A stretch of DNA of 64,000 bases, taken from the NCBI RefSeq assembly GCF_016859285.1, contig NC_053416.1, positions 1,176,001 through 1,240,000 on the forward strand, in the 5' to 3' direction. Positions within the stretch are counted from its first letter, which is position 1, and each line of letters opens with the position of its first letter. Source of the DNA: Xiphias gladius. Taxonomy: Eukaryota > Chordata > Actinopteri > Istiophoriformes > Xiphiidae. Below, piece by piece: positions 35,757 to 45,845 of this stretch. The translations under genes were made by a program, and so were the position numbers. The notes under the pieces were generated by a model. That model was not told the origin of the DNA. It ran no database searches and saw nothing but the letters and a program-made list of their open reading frames with translations.

Positions 35757-36701
35757 TTATAATGATGGCAAAACCTTCTTGGACTCAAATAACTTTGAAA
35801 GGAATTTCCGTATCTCTTTAGACTGCACGCCATAAATAACTGGGTTGAGGCTTCCAGGGATGATATGGAACAGAATAGCTACAACTTTTCTGCTGTCTGA
35901 GTGTTGAGGAAATCGATGTAGAACAATGATAGACATTCCACTGATCATCATGATCAGATACAAAACCAGGTGAGTGCTGCAGGTCTTCAGGGCTTTACTG
36001 TTCAGAGACTTGTTCCTACTGGTCAGACAGACTACTGTAATCTTAGTATAGGTGAGAACGATGCTGCCAATAGAGGAGGTGAGTAGAACCACAGTGAAAG
36101 TGAGGCCATAGACGTTATTGATGAACACACTCTCACAGGAGAGCTTAAACAGCGAGGCGTTGTCACAGTAAGGGCTTGTGATCAGAGTCCTGCATCGGTT
36201 CAGGCGTATGGTCAGACCGAGCAGAATCCCGACCAAAACAAAGGCCACTCCCCAGGCAGCAACTGTCAGCTTGATCACCATTTTGTTGGTCATGATGGCA
36301 GCGTAGCGCAGGGGGCTGCAGATGGCCACATATCTGTCAAAGGCCATAATCATGAGGACTGTGTGGGAAGTGGTGCCGAACATGTGTGAGGTGAAAGCTT
36401 GGACCACACATTCATAATAACTGATGAGGCGTTCAGAGGGAGGACGCAACATGTCAATGAGCAAACGGGGCACCATGATAGAGTTTCCAATGATGTCACT
36501 CAGTACCAGGTTGCAGAAAAGCAGGTACATAGGCTGGTGAAGGTTTTTGTCAATGAAAACCATGAACGCAATGCCGACGTTTGTGACCATTATGAACAAG
36601 TATGAGAAAAAGAGATAAAGAAACAGAGGGTAGACGGAGTCCTTTGAGACATTCAACCCCTCCAGCTGGAGTGTTAAGCTGTTGTAGGTGTAGTTTTCCA
36701 T
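35757..36701 (-). CDS. Odorant receptor, MENY subfamily (OR-5)
   Basis: Intact OR of 314 residues starting MENYTYNSLTLQLEG. Motifs: FIDKNLHQPMYLLFCNLVLSD (TM2 differs from paralogues, which have LPVND), C98, [21 protein letters not shown] in EL2 where others have NPYCDN or NPFCDN, KALKTCSTHL and NPVIYGVQSKEI. The C-terminal part matches OR-3 closely (KFLSKLFESKKV). The splice acceptor ttctttcag lies four bases before the ATG. It is the distal partner of OR-3 in the 10.4-kb duplication, yet its TM1-TM3 is more like OR-2 (LEGLNVSKDSVY), so OR-3 rather than OR-5 probably lost the ancestral 5' end. Confidence 0.94.
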   Translation of the reverse strand: MENYTYNSLTLQLEGLNVSKDSVYPLFLYLFFSYLFIMVTNVGIAFMVFIDKNLHQPMYLLFCNLVLSDIIGNSIMVPRLLIDMLRPPSERLISYYECVVQAFTSHMFGTTSHTVLMIMAFDRYVAICSPLRYAAIMTNKMVIKLTVAAWGVAFVLVGILLGLTIRLNRCRTLITSPYCDNASLFKLSCESVFINNVYGLTFTVVLLTSSIGSIVLTYTKITVVCLTSRNKSLNSKALKTCSTHLVLYLIMMISGMSIIVLHRFPQHSDSRKVVAILFHIIPGSLNPVIYGVQSKEIRKFLSKLFESKKVLPSL

Positions 36702-39700
36702 CAACCTGAAAGAACAAAACAGTTCTCTTAAGGTCACAGGTAATGCAATGTAGGTAGTACGTGGGTGTCTGACAAACCTGAAACTTTAAGTTTGTAAGTA
36801 TGGAATATAAATACACACACACGCACAGTGTATTTGTCATTTCTTCAAATCATCATAAAAAGAATGAAAGTGGATACAAGTGAATAAGCGATACATTACA
36901 TTACTTTACAGTTTGACTGTGATCAGACTTTATACCTACTACGAGTGTCTCCGACTTCAAACTCTTGTCTTCTCTTTCTTGTGTCCCTGCCCATTGTTGA
37001 TAGTATCTACCAGCTCCGATCAAGATCTCCTCCGTTTTATAGACATGATTTTATCTCTTGGGGAATCAGCTGTGTCAGATTATATGTGATGCAACATTAA
37101 GAAATGATTATGCTGCAACGTGCGACTTTTAGCTCTGAGACAAGCGAGAGTAAGCTCGCCCTGGTCACCCTTCCTACCACCAAAACTTTTCAGTCACCTT
37201 AAAGGTTAAACTTCAGGTGTCTTACAATTGCAAAACCATGACAGGCGATCAGTCATTCACCGGGTATTGAAGATTTAGTCCAATTTGGACGATGCTGTTC
37301 TCACCCATATACTGTACTAAATTTTTATTATTATATTAGCACAAGTAAGAAATGAACGGTGACAATTATAATATTTCAATCAATAAACAAGACAATTATT
37401 AATGCTAACACATATAATAAGCAGCCTTACTATCAACCTGCGTGCCAAAGCCAGGAGTAGCATCCGTGGCCTGTGCCATCTAACTCTGGTACAGGAAAGG
37501 ATCTGGCGTCCTGAAGCACCCCAAGCAGTAGCTTTACTACTCCGTCACTGCATGCACTACTAATAGTAAGTTTCACTTTGTAACAATTCCCAAGTGATTT
37601 TTACCTCGTTGTCAAGCTGAAATGCTTCCGTCTCAGTGAGCGCCTTTTGTCAGAGTCGGACAGATTGAGAGAGGCGTTGCAATTTTGTCGAAGTAGCGTC
37701 TACAAAAACTCAAATGAGACACGGTACAACAGATTTGGTCATTCATTCTCTGGACAGACCTAATCTTTATCAGAACAATCAAACCTTTCTGGCTGGAGCT
37801 TTTCACGGGGTAGGGCTCACATACTGCCCACAGTGGATCTCATTTTAATGGTATCGAGAGCCTTTGCCATACTGGGCAGATGTCCTTGTCCCGAGGTTTT
37901 AGGGAAGTGTGAAAAGACAACTCCCAAGTCAGCGGCACATTGGCACTGTTAACACAGTTTTGCCTCGCATAAAGGATCTGACAGCCGACTGGGGCCTTTG
38001 TGTTTTACAGCACATTTCCTGGATGGTTCAGTCTCGGCACTCTCGTCAACCCCGTTTCAACCAGCAGCAGGCAGCTGTTGTCACTGTCACTGGGATTTCT
38101 CTTACTTCCCAAACTGTAGCATTCCTGTGATTTTTCCTCAGTTTTAGCAGAATAGACAGAGAAAACATATATGGATTGAAAATAAAGTGTCTAAAACCCA
38201 CCCAGCAAACAGAGAAGCCAGACAGTGGTTTTCCCCTTTAGGCCCCTCTGTTTGTACACAGGCAGGCCCAACTGTGGTCAGGCCTGTGGTGTAGGTTATC
38301 GCCCAGACAAGGCAACTTGAGTTTTTGGGGGCAGATTTGGATTTGCCCACAGAAAACCCATACACAGTTCACATTGTTTGTCTCACGTGTCTGTTTGTCC
38401 ACTGAACTGTTTCCCCCTGCAGTGTGGGGAAATTCTTGTTGGTTCTTTTCTGGAGGTTCCAAGGTCTAAAGTCTTTCCCAAGGTCGAAACATTCACACTG
38501 GCTCGTTTTTAATTCTGTTTACCGACCATGTGTTCTTTCTGCTTCTTTACACTGTTGTCGTTTTCGCTGTATGTAAAAGGAATGCATGACAAAGTTGTTG
38601 CGTAAAAATGGCGTTTCAGCAACTGCATTTATCATTATGATTTATTACTTTAACTTTATAGAGACTAAGCCCTTATACACAGCACGTTCACAGCCACAGT
38701 GTCATATTACAGGGTCAGCAGCACTGTCTGTTATCATTGTCCAGTTTGCAGTTTAATATACAGTCCACAGTCTTACATATGATTCAAGACTCACTCCGGC
38801 TGGGGAGTGTCACTGTTGTTCTTGCTCACTTGGCACTACTGAAGCCGTCCTCTAAACATTGAACAAAAACAGCGCATGCATTCAACACGGCCTCTAATAT
38901 TAGTGCAAATGTTTTCTTCAGTAAACATCTGGAGGAAGATTCAGACATTTCACAGTCTGCGTTAATCTTGCACTCATTTCTATAAACAGCGTTTAAACAG
39001 AACACGATAGCCGTCCAACAGCAACATTAATATTGCATCCATATCCACAGCCTTTGATATGTGACATTAGCTTATCTATCTTGAAGTGTTACGGCACACT
39101 TGTTTGGATGTTGTTTTCTTCCCCCCGGCCGGTTTTCTGCTGCTTGTTATTTCTGCCTGTATTTCAGGCAGCGCTGACCGACTGATGCATGCAGGTATTA
39201 GAACAAGAAAGCACTTTGTTAGAAACAGTAACGAGTTCATTTGCTCATTCGTCTCTTTCGGTTTATTAGATATGTTTTTATTCTTTAAAGAAAAATGATG
39301 GTTTATCACAACCTAGGTTTTGTCTTTGTAGGTTCAGCCGTTGGTTCTATCGGCTATGAGAATGTATGAACCTAAGTAATATCTTAGAGCTCGGGACCTG
39401 GTGTCTGATCAGACAAACTGGCTATTTTGCAGTAGCTCTCTATTTGGAGGTAAAACCAAAAGTGATCATCCCCATAATGTCAGTAATAGTCCCTCGACAC
39501 AATTTGTAATAAACCCTAGTTTTCTGTTTACGCAATCGTAATACATTTAAGCCAGAGTTTTTCATTTTAAAAGTTACTCTTTATTCAGTTGTCATCTTGT
39601 TTATGATTTGAAGAAAGGGTCAACAAAAAATGTCATCATAGTTTTCACTTAGGAAATGAACACAGTCTCTGACTGTACTGACTTCAGGCAGCCAGTAGCA

Positions 39701-41050
39701 GTGGAAGAGGGGAATGCCACAGACATAAAACACATTCACAAATGAAAACTCAAAAAACATGGTACTTAGAGTTGTCTGTCAACCCTCCCATCAACATCTC
39801 ATCACACTGAAATAATCTGAACGAACTTCTTTAAATAGCTGCTTTACGTGCATACATGTCAAGAATCAGAATATGGCCCATCACAACTTTTACTTGCACA
39901 ATAATGTTCACTCCACAATATTCAATACTGGATCTACTGACGGGCAAGAACACTTAAACCGAGCCAAAATAAATCAAAGCAGGAATCAGGAAAAGTGAAC
40001 TTGCGTTTTCAGCAGTTGGAGCATTAGTACCACCAGGTCAGTGTAATCTTAACACAGAGTTAAGTAAATACCACTTCACAAATAAGAAGAAATCTTCACA
40101 GTGGCCTTTTGCATGGCTCTATCACAGTGGTGTTGACTCAGTTCTGATGCCACCTTTGTCTTAAAAAAAGAGAGGTATTTGGAATTTCTCTGAACCTGTG
40201 TTTACACCGATCCCAAATATAAATGGACTCTTTACGTGAAGTAGTGGACAGTTTTTACACTTATAAACGGGACTCTAGTTTTGAACAACAAAACTATTCA
40301 AATATACAGAGAAAACATGTCCTGTGTTTTTATTTGACTTGAGATCGTGCTGTATTCTTGGACTCTGTATTTACTCTATATATGACTTGTCTATTTATGT
40401 TTCCACAAATGTCAGTGAATGTCACAAAAAACAAATATTTATTTTTTACTTGAGAGCAAACATTTTTTGCACTGAAACATTTCAAATAGGAATTTCTGTA
40501 TCTCTTTAGACTGCACACCATAAATAATGGGGTTGAGGCTTCCAGGGACAAGGACAAACAGAATGGCAGAAAGTTTCCTATAGTCTGGGTACTGAGGGAA
40601 GCGATGCAAAGTTATGATAATTACTCCACTTAATATCATGATCAGATACAAAACCAGGTGAGTGCTGCAGGTCTTCAGGGCTTTACTGTTCAGAGACTTG
40701 TTCCTACTGGTCAGACAGACTACTGTAATCTTAGTATAGGTGAGAACGATGCTGCCAACAGAGGAGGTGAGTAGAACCACAGTGAAAGTGAGGCCATAGA
40801 CGTTATTGATGAACACACTCTCACAGGAGAGCTTAAACAGCGAGGCGTTGTCACAGAAGGGGTTGGTGATCAGAGTCCTGCATCGGTTCAGGCGTATGGT
40901 CAGACCGAGCAGAATCCCGACCAAAACAAAGGCCACTCCCCAGGCAGCAACTGTCAGCTTGATCACCATTTTGTTGGTCATGATGGCAGCGTAGCGCAGG
41001 GGGCTGCAGATGGCCACATATCTGTCAAAAGCCATAATCATCAGGACTGT
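36682..41050. repeat. Segmental duplication, distal copy
   Basis: Partner of 26285-30655. Near-identity starts about 20 bp inside the OR-5 start and stops inside OR-6 near the codons for HTVLMIMAFDRY. Beyond those points the coding sequences diverge sharply. The order and orientation of the two OR genes are the same in both copies, so the arrangement is tandem. Confidence 0.9.
36705..37097 (-). promoter_or_regulatory. OR-5 promoter and non-coding first exon (candidate)
   Basis: A copy of the OR-3 upstream block at +10397: EBF-like site at about 37054-37065, TATA-like TCTATAAAAC at about 37034-37043, the same leader, and donor ending the exon at 36936. The sequence is essentially unchanged between the two copies. 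Confidence 0.55.
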
Positions 41051-41389
41051 GTGGGAAGTGGTACCGAACAACTGTGTGGTGAAAGCTTGGACCACACACT
41101 CATAATAACTGATGAGGCGTTCAGAGGGAGGACGCAACATGTCAATGAGCAAACGGGGCACAATATGAGTCCCTCCAATGATGTCACTGACTGCCAGGTT
41201 GCAAAAAAGCAGGTACATAGGCTGGTGAAGGTTTTTGTCAATGAAAATTAGAACCAAAATGCCTATGTTCATAACCATTACAACAGCGTAGGAAACAAAG
41301 AAAAAGAAAAAGACCGGGTACATGGAATTCCCGGGGACCTTAAACCCCTCCAGCTGGAGTATGAAACTGTTGTAGGTGTAGTTTTCCAT
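40439..41389 (-). CDS. Odorant receptor, MENY subfamily (OR-6)
   Basis: Intact OR of 316 residues starting MENYTYNSFILQLEG. It has the most divergent TM1-TM2 of the set (EGFKVPGNSMYP, FFFFFVSYAVVMVMNIG) and AVSDIIGGTHIVPRLL in TM2-EL1. From [15 protein letters not shown] onward it matches the paralogues, and from TM6 to KKCLLSSKK it is the same as OR-4. The open frame extends 50 codons further upstream. I place the start at MENY because a splice acceptor (ttgtgatttcag) lies four bases before it, as in the paralogues. Confidence 0.94.
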   Translation of the reverse strand: MENYTYNSFILQLEGFKVPGNSMYPVFFFFFVSYAVVMVMNIGILVLIFIDKNLHQPMYLLFCNLAVSDIIGGTHIVPRLLIDMLRPPSERLISYYECVVQAFTTQLFGTTSHTVLMIMAFDRYVAICSPLRYAAIMTNKMVIKLTVAAWGVAFVLVGILLGLTIRLNRCRTLITNPFCDNASLFKLSCESVFINNVYGLTFTVVLLTSSVGSIVLTYTKITVVCLTSRNKSLNSKALKTCSTHLVLYLIMILSGVIIITLHRFPQYPDYRKLSAILFVLVPGSLNPIIYGVQSKEIQKFLFEMFQCKKCLLSSKK

Positions 41390-41659
41390 CAACCTGAAAT
41401 CACAAAACGATAATGTTCTGTTAATAATTGGATACTGAGTTAGTCTTGGCGGTCTAGATACCAGTGATACTTGATATCTGTCAAATGACAATACTGGCTG
41501 TTCAACAAAACACAAGCTTTTCTGTTTGATAAGTTCCAAAAGGTTAAAGTAGCAACAATAACAAATGCAAAGCTAAAGAACTTTACACATATTTTCACAA
41601 CATTTAGAAGATATGAAAATGCCTTTTTCTAAACAGTGGTGCTTGTTATACAATAATAC

Positions 41660-41800
41660 CTGCTTTGTGACTTAGGTTCATCCGTCTTTAGTCATCACTA
41701 CAAGCAGGTAGTACTCACCAACAACGATGAAGAACTGCTTTTTATCGGTGCATTTTCACATGAGGGATTCACTCAGCATTACATAATGTATGATGTAACA
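41660..41800 (-). promoter_or_regulatory. OR-6 promoter and non-coding first exon (candidate)
   Basis: On the - strand: AATCCCTCATGTGA (near 41755-41769, a weak EBF-like match), TATA-like GATAAAAAGC (41737-41746), and donor CAAAGCAG|GTATTATTG ending the exon at 41660, almost the same donor as OR-2. The leader is diverged and lacks the clear GACACAAGAAAGA word. Confidence 0.4.
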
Positions 41801-42174
41801 TAAAGGAATCAGTGTGATGGCCATCCCAACTGTCATTACGCAGCCATGTTTAACTTTCAGAACGTCTGTTGTTGAAAGTGTTCACAGTCTACATTTATCC
41901 CTTTCACACATTTTAATGTATTTTCAACAAATTTTACTACCCATCATTGTATTTTATGGCTCACATGCATAGATAAACAGTACTAAGATATGAGAAGCTT
42001 TGCAAAACACATAAGGCTTACCCTGCCTGTATATATGCAGTCATCAAACTTACTGTACCTGGGCCTGTGCAGCTCCTTAAGGCAATACTTTCACTAACAA
42101 AAACTGCGAAGGGAAGCTTCAAGAGGTATTAATTATGTTTTGCTACTATGGGACAATAAACTATCAAGGCAAGC

Positions 42175-42729
42175 TGACCAACCACCAACACCTGACCAAC
42201 CAGCAACACCTGACCAACCAGCAACACATGACCAACCACCAACACCTAACCAACCAGCAACTCCTGACCAACCAGCAACACCTAATCAACCATCAACACC
42301 TGACCAATCACCAACACCAGACCAACCAGCAACACCTAACCAACCACCCACACCTGACCAACCACCAACACCTGACCAACCAGCAAAACATGACCAACCA
42401 GCAAAACCTGACCAACCAGCAAAACATGACCAACCAGCAAAACCTGACCAACCAGCAAAACCTGACCAACCAGCAAAATCTGACCAACCAGCAAAACATG
42501 ACCAACCACCAACACCTGACCAACCACCAACACCTGACCAACCACCAACACCTGGCCAACCACCAACACCTGGCCAACCACCAACACTTGACCAACCACC
42601 AACACCTGACCAACCAGCAAAACATGACCAACCAGCAACACCTGACCAACCAGCAAAACATGACCAACCAGCAAAACCTGACCAACCAGCAAAACATGAC
42701 CAACCAGCAAAACCTGACCAACCAGCAAG
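42175..42729 (+). repeat. 18-bp minisatellite, about 31 copies
   Basis: Tandem units of 18 bp with consensus near accaaccagcaacacctg. Variants are caacacctg, caaaacatg, caaaacctg and caccaacacctg. The period is a multiple of three and stops are absent, so five of the six frames stay open and give six-residue repeats such as DQPATP or TNQQHL. No start, signal or flanking domain makes a gene likely. It abuts an OR fragment. Confidence 0.9.
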
Positions 42730-42769
42730 GGAGCAAGAATGGTGGAGTCTGATTTTACAGAGAACCATC

Positions 42770-42990
42770 CATGATAAAAGATAGAATTTATGAAATGCCA
42801 TTGTTCCCAAAAGATTCTGCCCCGCGACGCCATCAATGTGCAAAGAGAAGGCCTGTGCGATGGCTGGGATGTAGGCGATTCTCTTCTCCCTGTCAAAAAA
42901 GTGCTTCATGAGGCGAGGCAGCAGCGCGATGCCCCCCAGCAGATCACAGACCGCCTGATTACAAGCGTTTACAAACATGGGTATTTGCCT
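42770..42990 (-). pseudogene. Odorant receptor fragment (TM2-TM3)
   Basis: The - strand frame reads PMFVNACNQAVCDLLGG, then ALLPRLMKHFF, KRIAYIPAIAQAF and MAFHKFYLL, matching TM2 to the end of TM3 of a different OR subfamily (CDLLGG type). The DRY-like position is degraded to HKF. Coding similarity stops there, about 40 bp before the minisatellite, and nothing OR-like is visible upstream of TM2. It is a truncated relic. Confidence 0.8.
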
Positions 42991-44320
42991 ATGACTTTTG
43001 TCTTTCTTTGTAGTTCTTGACTAAATTAAACAGACTACACTGTGATGCCAGCAGCAAGACAGGCGACTGACACTTCATGAACAAACAGAAAAATTTGAAA
43101 TTTCATTTAAGACGTAAAAAGAAAAGAAGTAGAAGTAATGTGTAAAGATCACAAATCTATAAAGGTTCTTGTGAAAAGCCTATAAGGTCCCGTTCGGCCC
43201 CTCTGTCCTCTCGTCACAGCATTGATGTTGCTCTGATTTGTTGAGGAGAGTGGATTGTACTTTTGATAATTTTACGTTGTGTTCTGAGTATCCATCAGTA
43301 ACGCTGATCACTGGCTACAGTCAACGTTACCACTGAAACATCAGCCCCACCCTAAACCGTCACCGGCCACTCATGTCTGGAACTGGCACCAAGATTGAAT
43401 GATCTCATTGATTTCCACGGAAAACAGAGTTTGATTTTGAACACAGTGCAAACCGTTTGCTCATCTCTATAGTAATGACCTGAGGTTATTCCTACCTGCG
43501 CTGTCAGAGGAGGGAAGATCTATCACATGCTGCCATTTCAGCAAGTTGTTTCTAAGGTTTGAGGCATGACAGCACCGCTGTTGGATTAAGCCCTCCCTAA
43601 AAATATTTAGCCACACAGCTGAACTGAAAGCAGCTGAAAAGTTGATCTGGGTATATTATCGTAATAGCAGTATTTTTGGATCATCTACAACAGTTGCTTG
43701 GTCGCAACTCCTCACTGAGTATGTTGTTAGAGTAATGTATTGTAAAGGGTTCAAATTTGAAATTCAGTAATGACTTTACAGTCAATAATCCCACATTCCA
43801 CATTTTGAGCAGTTGGCTTTTTAGTTGTCTTACCAGGAGTTTCATGGAGGGTTATTGTGAGTTGTGTTACTGTGTGTTCGGTGGACAGACTGGAGGTGGA
43901 AGGAAATGACTAGCTCCACTAAACGAGGACCAAACGTCTTTCCGGTAACTCCGTAGTTGTCCTGTTTGGTTGTGCCTCCTTAGCGACCAGCTGGCCACTG
44001 GTACACCTACATTCAGGAGTCAACACAAACTCAAATATCTGCTGTGAAGGTCTGACCCGCCACATGCTCATCACCACCTCAACCTTTACACCCTTACAAT
44101 TCACCTCACTACATAAAGGAATCACTTCTTCCTGTTTGGCACTCACTGTTTGCATTCAATACAGAATCGCCCGGTATCAGTGTGACCTCTAGGAAGACTG
44201 GGCTGCATGAAGTCATGGTCCAGATAACGTGTGATAATTATGTTTTGGTGAAGCTAGAAGGTACAGAATCTGAATAACTGCAAATCAATTTATCCCCATG
44301 TCAACTTGTAGGGACCCTCT
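42991..44320. other. Gene-free stretch
   Basis: No gene recognised on either strand, and no clear repeat. Confidence 0.45.
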
Positions 44321-44324
44321 TCTG

Positions 44325-44575
44325 TTGAGGTCTTCTGTTGTTCTCTGGCTTATCAACTAACCACAGAGAGAAAATCAGCTTTGCAAAAGTCCCTGTCAGC
44401 AGTTTCACCAGAGGAGCTTCTGGCCGGAAAGCCATACAGTTTGCTGTGAATACTCATGGTCCCCTGAGGATGAAGCTTCATGCTGTCAGTGGCTTCCTGA
44501 CTTATCATTTAGCAGCACCATCAGGTCAAAATGTCGGCTTGTACACAAGAAATACTGTTTATCATAGTCAGTAAG
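44325..44575. repeat. Degenerate interspersed repeat copy
   Basis: Contains 'ggaaagccatacagtttgct', 'gtgaatactcatggtcccc' and 'aggatgaagcttcatg', matching the family seen in the 3.5-5.1 kb cluster. Confidence 0.5.
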
Positions 44576-45299
44576 ATTGTCATACAACACAGAGGATACT
44601 CTGCATAGACTGAACCTGTTTTATTTTAACCTTTCCTACAGCACCAACCTCAGGACAAATGTTATATCTTTGGCTGCCAAGAACTCTAAAAGTGCATTCA
44701 ATGTGAGACCAACACTAAAAAAAACTATAAAGCTTTGCTTTATTTTTTAAATGTTTTTGCACATTGTTCATCGCAAACAGCTAAGGGATGTAAGTGTAGA
44801 GACGTTAGCTGCAGCTAGCTAACAACGTCCAGTAACTCCATGTGTGAGTTTACCGGGAAAATCGTGTGTTTCTCTCACTTTTCTCTGGACTCGCTTCATG
44901 TATTGAGTGCCAGTGAGGTGGACCCAAACAGCGGGGCTTTTTCAATCAAGGTGAAGTGTTTTCACCTGAAGCGGATGCATCTCTGCCTCCGTTTGTGTGC
45001 CCGGATTGAAACCTGTGTGTGCCTTGTGGCTCTCGTATACCTGTGTTGTTATTGGGCCGTAATGAGTGTCCTGGAGGCCTCGGAGCTCCCAGGTGTCTCA
45101 GTGACCAGCAGGTTGATAGAATTAAAAGCTGCAGTGAGGCGTTCAGGGGATGACGGACAGGGAGCCGCTCTCAGTCTCTGGAGAGACTCCAGCCTGCAGA
45201 CGGACCTTCTCTCTTTACCTTCACACTTTTCGCTTCGCGCTCATCTGCGCATCTCATCATCTCCACTTTCTCTGAACCTGCAGCAGTGTTTGTTCTATA

Positions 45300-45545
45300 A
45301 AGGTTTTCCACTGGCCTGACTCACAGTCATCGTTCCAGTTCATCCCAAAGCCGTTGGATGGGGTCGAGGCCAGGACTCTGTGCAGGCCAGTCAAAATCTA
45401 CCACACCCAACTGGGCAAAAACCTTTCTTTACTTGAAACATGTTGTCATGTCGAAACAGGTCTCACCCAAACTTTTGCCAGGAAGTGAGAAGCACACTAT
45501 TGTCTAAAATACCAAAGAGCTCAAACCAGGGAAACAACTCCAGAC
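45300..45545 (-). mobile_element. Tc1-like transposase relic
   Basis: On the - strand a degraded reading gives DFDWPAQSPGLDPI and RLWDELER. This is the conserved stretch around the second catalytic aspartate to third acidic position of Tc1/mariner transposases. Upstream sequence is broken by stops. No terminal repeats were found, and it is unrelated in position to the Tc1 element at 33.8 kb. Confidence 0.7.
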
Positions 45546-45679
45546 CAAAAGCACCTGGACAGACGGGCCATATAATGTGTTTTACAGAGGAAGAGTCGCC
45601 GAGTCATTGTAATCAAAAAGTTGTGTGTGTTCAGCGAAGTTTCATGGGAGTTTGTCTGTTAGATTATGATATGTCTTAT

Positions 45680-45845
45680 GTGTTATGTGTTATGATGGCA
45701 CTAGAGGAAAGGTCAGGATTCAACCTCAATTGTTTAGGGACCAGCAGATTTCATCAACATCTGGGGAGTAGTTGCTGAGTTTTCTTGCTGTGGACCAAAG
45801 TGCGCTTTGCTGTAGAGTGTGTTCATCGTGCCCAGTCAGTGAAGT
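45680..45845. repeat. Degenerate interspersed repeat copy
   Basis: 'gatggcactagaggaaagg', 'gaccagcagatttcatcaac' and 'ctgtggaccaaagtg' match the repeat family of the 4.5-5.1 kb cluster. Confidence 0.5.

Noticed and set aside
40439-41539. OR-6 starting 50 codons upstream
   Set aside because: The extra part is not OR-like, and a splice acceptor lies just before MENY, as in the paralogues.
42175-42729. CRISPR-like array
   Set aside because: The units are directly adjacent with no unique spacers, and the genome is vertebrate.
42135-42784. Long + strand frames coding for TNQQHL or DQPATP repeats
   Set aside because: They come from an 18-bp tandem repeat that leaves most frames open. No conserved domain or gene structure supports a protein.
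44840-45319. 159-codon + strand frame
   Set aside because: No recognisable domain, no conserved motif and no splice context. Its right end runs into a Tc1 relic.
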